Source of the DNA: DATKUA01 sp965602675
Lineage (GTDB): Bacteria > Acidobacteriota > DATKUA01
DNA length: 64,000 nucleotides
Direction of reading: 5' to 3'
Assembly: GCA_965602675.1 (NCBI GenBank)
Contig: CBFCZO010000003.1
Span: 27,776 to 91,775 of the forward strand
Part shown: piece by piece, positions 60,856 through 64,000 of the stretch
Layout: each line of letters starts with the position of its first letter
Position numbering within the stretch: the first letter of the stretch is position 1
Made by a program: the position numbers and the translations under genes
Notes under the pieces: generated by a model
The model's input: only the letters and a program-made list of their open reading frames with translations
Databases searched by the model: none
Told to the model about the DNA's origin: nothing

Positions 60856-62216
60856 TGGAACTTAAGGACAAAAAGATACTAGTAGTCGGGCTGGGCAAGA
60901 GCGGTGCCGCGGCTGCGCGCTTCCTTGTCGAACGCGGCGCACGAGTCTCGGCGACCGACGCCAAGGATAAAAAGAAACTGGAGGAATACCTGAAAGGTCT
61001 CGAGGGACTGCCGATCACATGGCACCTCGGAGGGCATCCTGTTGAGGTGTTTCTAGGCTCGGACCTGATAGTCCTTAGCCCCGGTGTGCCGGCATCCATC
61101 GAGCCACTCAGGCTGACCCGAGAGAAAGGGATTCCGGTGATCGCGGAAGTTGAGCTGGCGAGCCGTTTCCTCGATGACAGGATCGTTGGGATCACCGGCA
61201 GCAACGGCAAGAGCACGACCACGGCGTTGACCGCCTTTCTGCTGCGTACAGCCGGTTTCGATGCCGTGGCCTGCGGCAACATCGGTTCTCCATTGATCAA
61301 GCAGGTGGCAAACACCTCACCAGAGCGGATACTTGTGGTCGAGCTGAGCAGCTTCCAGCTCGAGACAATTGATACGTTTCAGCCACAAGTCGCTACCGTC
61401 CTCAACATCACGCCCGATCACCTCGACCGCTACGACGGCATGGAGGGATACAAGCTCGCGAAACTGCGTCTGTTGAAAAACCAGGAGCCGGGCGATTTTG
61501 TGGTGATCGACGCCGACGAGCCTCACGCTAAGGAGATCGCTGCCACTACGCAAGCTGTTCCCTACTGCTTCAGCCGGAAGTCACCGCTAATGGAAGGTGT
61601 TTGCCTGCTGGATGGTACGGTGGTGCTGATGCGGGGAGGGCAGGCGCTGCCTATCCTCGGGGCGGCCGAAATCGGCATCCGCGGCCCGCACAATCTGGGC
61701 AATGCGATGGCTGCGGCTTCCATCGCTTTTATTCTGGGAGCCGCTCCGGAGGCCGTGGCGGAAGGCTTACGCAAATTCGAGCCGCTCGAGCACCGCCTCG
61801 AACCTGCGGGTGAGATCGGCGGAGTGTTGTTCGTCAATGATTCCAAGGCCACGAATGTCGACTCGGCCGCGGTGGCTCTGCAGAGTTTCGACTCTCCGGT
61901 GATCGCGATAATGGGAGGGCGGGACAAAGCGGGAGATTTCGCAGCGCTGCGCCCGCTCGTGGAGCAGAACGTCAAGCGGTTGATCCTTATCGGAGAGGCC
62001 GCTCCCAAGATCAGGGCGGCGCTCGAGGGTACGGTACCCGTTCAGACCTTTGGATCGATGGAGGAGGCGGTCAAGGCGGGCCTCGAAGCGGCGGACGGCG
62101 GAGACGTGGTTCTGCTAGCTCCTGCCTGCACCAGCTTCGATATGTACGACAACTTCGAGCAGCGCGGCAGGCATTTCAAGGAAATTGTCAGGGGGTTGAT
62201 GAATGGTAAGAGCTGA
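60855..62216 (+). CDS. murD: UDP-MurNAc-L-alanine:D-glutamate ligase
   Basis: Adds D-Glu to UDP-MurNAc-L-Ala. The 453-residue protein starts MELKDKKILVVGLGKSGAAAARFL. It has LSPGVPAS, the ATP loop VGITGSNGKSTTTALT, LVVELSSFQLE, LNITPDHLDRYDG and FVNDSKATNVDSAAVAL. The start overlapping the mraY stop is chosen; the longer frame lies inside mraY. Confidence 0.96.
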   Translation: MELKDKKILVVGLGKSGAAAARFLVERGARVSATDAKDKKKLEEYLKGLEGLPITWHLGGHPVEVFLGSDLIVLSPGVPASIEPLRLTREKGIPVIAEVELASRFLDDRIVGITGSNGKSTTTALTAFLLRTAGFDAVACGNIGSPLIKQVANTSPERILVVELSSFQLETIDTFQPQVATVLNITPDHLDRYDGMEGYKLAKLRLLKNQEPGDFVVIDADEPHAKEIAATTQAVPYCFSRKSPLMEGVCLLDGTVVLMRGGQALPILGAAEIGIRGPHNLGNAMAAASIAFILGAAPEAVAEGLRKFEPLEHRLEPAGEIGGVLFVNDSKATNVDSAAVALQSFDSPVIAIMGGRDKAGDFAALRPLVEQNVKRLILIGEAAPKIRAALEGTVPVQTFGSMEEAVKAGLEAADGGDVVLLAPACTSFDMYDNFEQRGRHFKEIVRGLMNGKS

Positions 62217-63312
62217 GGTCAGGCGCTGGCAGCCCGACAAGGCGCTGTTCCTGCTAACCGTGGCGTTGGTCGTTGCGGGGCTGGCAATGGTCTTCAGCGC
62301 TTCGTCGGCCACGACTCTCGACCAGGGCCTCTCGCCTTTCTATTTCCTGATCAAACAGATCGTGGCTGCCGTGATCGGCTTCGCCCTGATGCGCGTGATG
62401 CTGACCTTCGATTATAAAATCCTGACCCAGCCTCGCATTTACATGACCGTGCTGCTGATCTCGGTCTCCCTGCTCGTGCTGGTGTTGTTCATGCCGGCGG
62501 TCAATAGAACCAACCGCTGGTTCACGCTGCCGTTCGTATCGTTCCAACCCAGCGAGCTGGCAAAGGTAGCGCTGGTTATTGCTCTCGCGGCGATCGCCGC
62601 GCGCTGGCGGGGCATGCTGACCTCATGGGGATTCCTCTTCCTCACTCTCGCGGTTTTCGTCACGCCCATCGTCTTCCTCATCGGTATTCAGCCCGACCTC
62701 GGCACCGCGGCCGCGGTGGCGGTGGTCTCACTGGCGGTGCTGTTCGCCGGCGGCATCGGCATGCGCAAGCTAATTGTGCTGTTTGTTATCGCCGGTATCG
62801 GTGTCGGCCTTTACATCGGCATCAGCCCCTACAGGCTGCAGCGCATCCAAGCTTTCCTCGATCCCACAGCCGATCCTCTCGGTTCCGGATTCCAGGCGAT
62901 CCAGTCGGAGATCGCGCTCGGCTCGGGAGGCCTTGCGGGTGTCGGCTACATGGAAAGCCGCCAGAAACTCTTTTACTTGCCGGCGTCGCACTCGGATTTC
63001 ATCTTCTCGGTGATCGGCGAAGAGTGGGGACTGCTCGGATCGCTGATGATCCTCGCTCTATTCCTCGCGCTGTTCTCGCGGGGCCTGCGGATTGCTTTCA
63101 CCGCACGCGATCTCTTCGGTTTTCTGCTCGCGGCGGGGATCACGACGATGGTGGTCGGGCAGGCCCTGATGAATATTAGCGTGGCGACGACACTGCTGCC
63201 GACGAAGGGCATCCCTCTGCCGCTGATCTCGGCGGGGGGGACGTCGTTGATCATGACCATGGGCGCGCTCGGCTTGCTGCTGAACGTGTCGCAATACTGC
63301 AGGAAGAGATAA
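62203..63312 (+). CDS. ftsW: Peptidoglycan glycosyltransferase FtsW
   Basis: SEDS-family septal glycan polymerase of 369 residues with about ten helices. It has VFSASSATT, NRTNRWFTLPFVSFQPSELAKVALVIALA, QPDLGTAAAVAVV, YLPASHSDFIFSVIGEEWGLLG and LPTKGIPLPLISAGGTSLI. The gene lies between murD (14-nt overlap) and murG, and partners FtsI. RodA is the alternative, but the context favours FtsW. Confidence 0.94.
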   Translation: MVRAEVRRWQPDKALFLLTVALVVAGLAMVFSASSATTLDQGLSPFYFLIKQIVAAVIGFALMRVMLTFDYKILTQPRIYMTVLLISVSLLVLVLFMPAVNRTNRWFTLPFVSFQPSELAKVALVIALAAIAARWRGMLTSWGFLFLTLAVFVTPIVFLIGIQPDLGTAAAVAVVSLAVLFAGGIGMRKLIVLFVIAGIGVGLYIGISPYRLQRIQAFLDPTADPLGSGFQAIQSEIALGSGGLAGVGYMESRQKLFYLPASHSDFIFSVIGEEWGLLGSLMILALFLALFSRGLRIAFTARDLFGFLLAAGITTMVVGQALMNISVATTLLPTKGIPLPLISAGGTSLIMTMGALGLLLNVSQYCRKR

Positions 63313-63316
63313 AAAG

Positions 63317-64000
63317 GTGGCCCCGAAGATCAGGCTGATTATCGCAGGCGGCGGCACGGGCGGCCACGTATTCCCGATGCTTGCGGTGGCGCGCGCGGTC
63401 GAGGAGGCCGCACCCGGCAGCGAGATACTCTTTATCGGTACAAAGCGCGGCATCGAGAGCCGCCTTGTGCCGCAGGCCGGCTACCGGATCAACTATCTCA
63501 AGATCGGCGGTCTAAAGGGCAAATCGGTGCTCAGCAGGGCAGTAACCCTGGTGCAACTCCCTTGGGCCATCATCGCTTCGGCGTTCACCATCGCCGGATT
63601 CGGACCGCATGTGGTGCTCGGCGGCGGAGGATACGCTTCGGGTCCCGTGGGGCTGGCTGCGTCAATGCTGCGGGTTCCGTTGGCTCTGCTTGAGGTTAAT
63701 TCGCTGCCTGGCTTCACCAACCGCAAGCTGGCGCGGCGCGCTAAATTGAGCTTCATCGCACTTGAGGAGACCGCCAAACGGATGAGTTGCCCGGCGATAG
63801 TCACTGGAAATCCGGTGCGGTCTGAGGTGAGAGGAGAACCCGTCAGGGTGGGGAGCGGCCCGTTGCGCCTGTTAATCATCGGCGGCAGCCAGGGCGCGGT
63901 CGGCCTCAACAGCCTCGTTATCGACGCGCTGCCTCATCTGAAGCAGGCGGATCGCGGCCTGATGATCACGCACCAGGCTGGAAAACTGGATTACGAGCGC
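63317..64000 (+). CDS. murG: Lipid II-forming GlcNAc transferase MurG, N-terminal part (cut by window edge)
   Basis: Adds GlcNAc to lipid I. The first 228 residues are present. They begin VAPKIRLIIAGGGTGGHVFPMLAVARAV, where GGGTGGHVFP is the acceptor-side signature with the conserved His. GGGGYASGPVGLAA and SLPGFTNRKLARRA follow, then the linker GNPVR and GGSQGAVGLNSL at the start of the donor domain. EVNSLPG replaces the common EQNAxPG. The start is GTG at 63317, with AGGAAGAG about nine nt upstream. The UDP-GlcNAc-binding end lies outside the window. Confidence 0.96.
   Translation, partial: MAPKIRLIIAGGGTGGHVFPMLAVARAVEEAAPGSEILFIGTKRGIESRLVPQAGYRINYLKIGGLKGKSVLSRAVTLVQLPWAIIASAFTIAGFGPHVVLGGGGYASGPVGLAASMLRVPLALLEVNSLPGFTNRKLARRAKLSFIALEETAKRMSCPAIVTGNPVRSEVRGEPVRVGSGPLRLLIIGGSQGAVGLNSLVIDALPHLKQADRGLMITHQAGKLDYER

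Overview
The window reads as one continuous chromosomal segment of a diderm (LPS-bearing), probably flagellated bacterium with fairly high G+C. The support is direct: LPS-export genes (LptB and a LptC/LptA-type protein), an OmpP1/FadL outer-membrane porin, several lipoproteins, a meso-DAP-type MurE, sigma-54 (RpoN) with two strong sigma-54 promoters, and FlgD. Gene order (rpoN-hpf-ptsN-hprK-PTS; ispE-spoVG-tRNA-prs-rplY-pth; F0 genes apart from F1) resembles Deltaproteobacteria-like and FCB-group lineages, including uncultured phyla. I cannot place it more finely from sequence alone. No phage, IS element, CRISPR array or rRNA was seen. The content is mostly housekeeping, densely packed, with many ATGA-type overlaps.

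Layout. 1-3.8 kb: tmk (cut by the window edge) coupled to an SSF symporter, then a divergent LegB-like sugar-nucleotide dehydratase with a nucleotidyltransferase, and a small zinc-ribbon/SH3b protein. 3.9-8.8 kb: a three-gene, translationally coupled operon made of a HEAT-like protein, a family-5 solute-binding protein and an NtrY-like histidine kinase. 8.9-13.7 kb: minus-strand singletons (FadL porin, chalcone-isomerase-like protein behind a 14-nt G tract, PNPOx-like protein, ABC-2 permease, thioredoxin-fold protein). 13.8-15.7 kb: two LPS-core-type glycosyltransferases.

15.7-26.8 kb: a long minus-strand operon. In transcription order it holds a sugar nucleotidyltransferase, lptC/A fusion, lptB, rpoN, hpf, ptsN, hprK, a mannose-family EIIA, HPr, enzyme I, a cupin and a lipoprotein. 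This is a regulatory PTS without any sugar permease, linked to sigma-54 and LPS export. 26.9-35 kb: a flippase-like membrane protein, nadB, a 100-aa unknown, a phosphatase-superfamily protein, the F0 genes (AtpZ, AtpI-like, a, c) and a malic enzyme-phosphotransacetylase fusion. 35.3-43.8 kb: PhzF-like isomerase, Tat-exported DUF362 protein, polA, two tandem DUF2225 paralogues and a membrane-anchored RidA.

43.9-51.8 kb: PDZ protein, pth, rplY, prs, tRNA-Gln(UUG), spoVG, ispE, a LolB-like lipoprotein and a TPR protein. 51.9-53.2 kb: an unknown 118-aa protein and flgD, convergent, each behind its own sigma-54 promoter. 53.4-64 kb: the division/cell-wall cluster rsmH-ftsL-ftsI-murE-murF-mraY-murD-ftsW-murG (cut by the edge).

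The least explained parts are the solute-binding-protein/kinase operon, the sigma-54-driven unknown next to flgD, the poly-G leader, the oversized LptC/A protein, and several promoters placed so close to start codons that leaderless translation is suggested.
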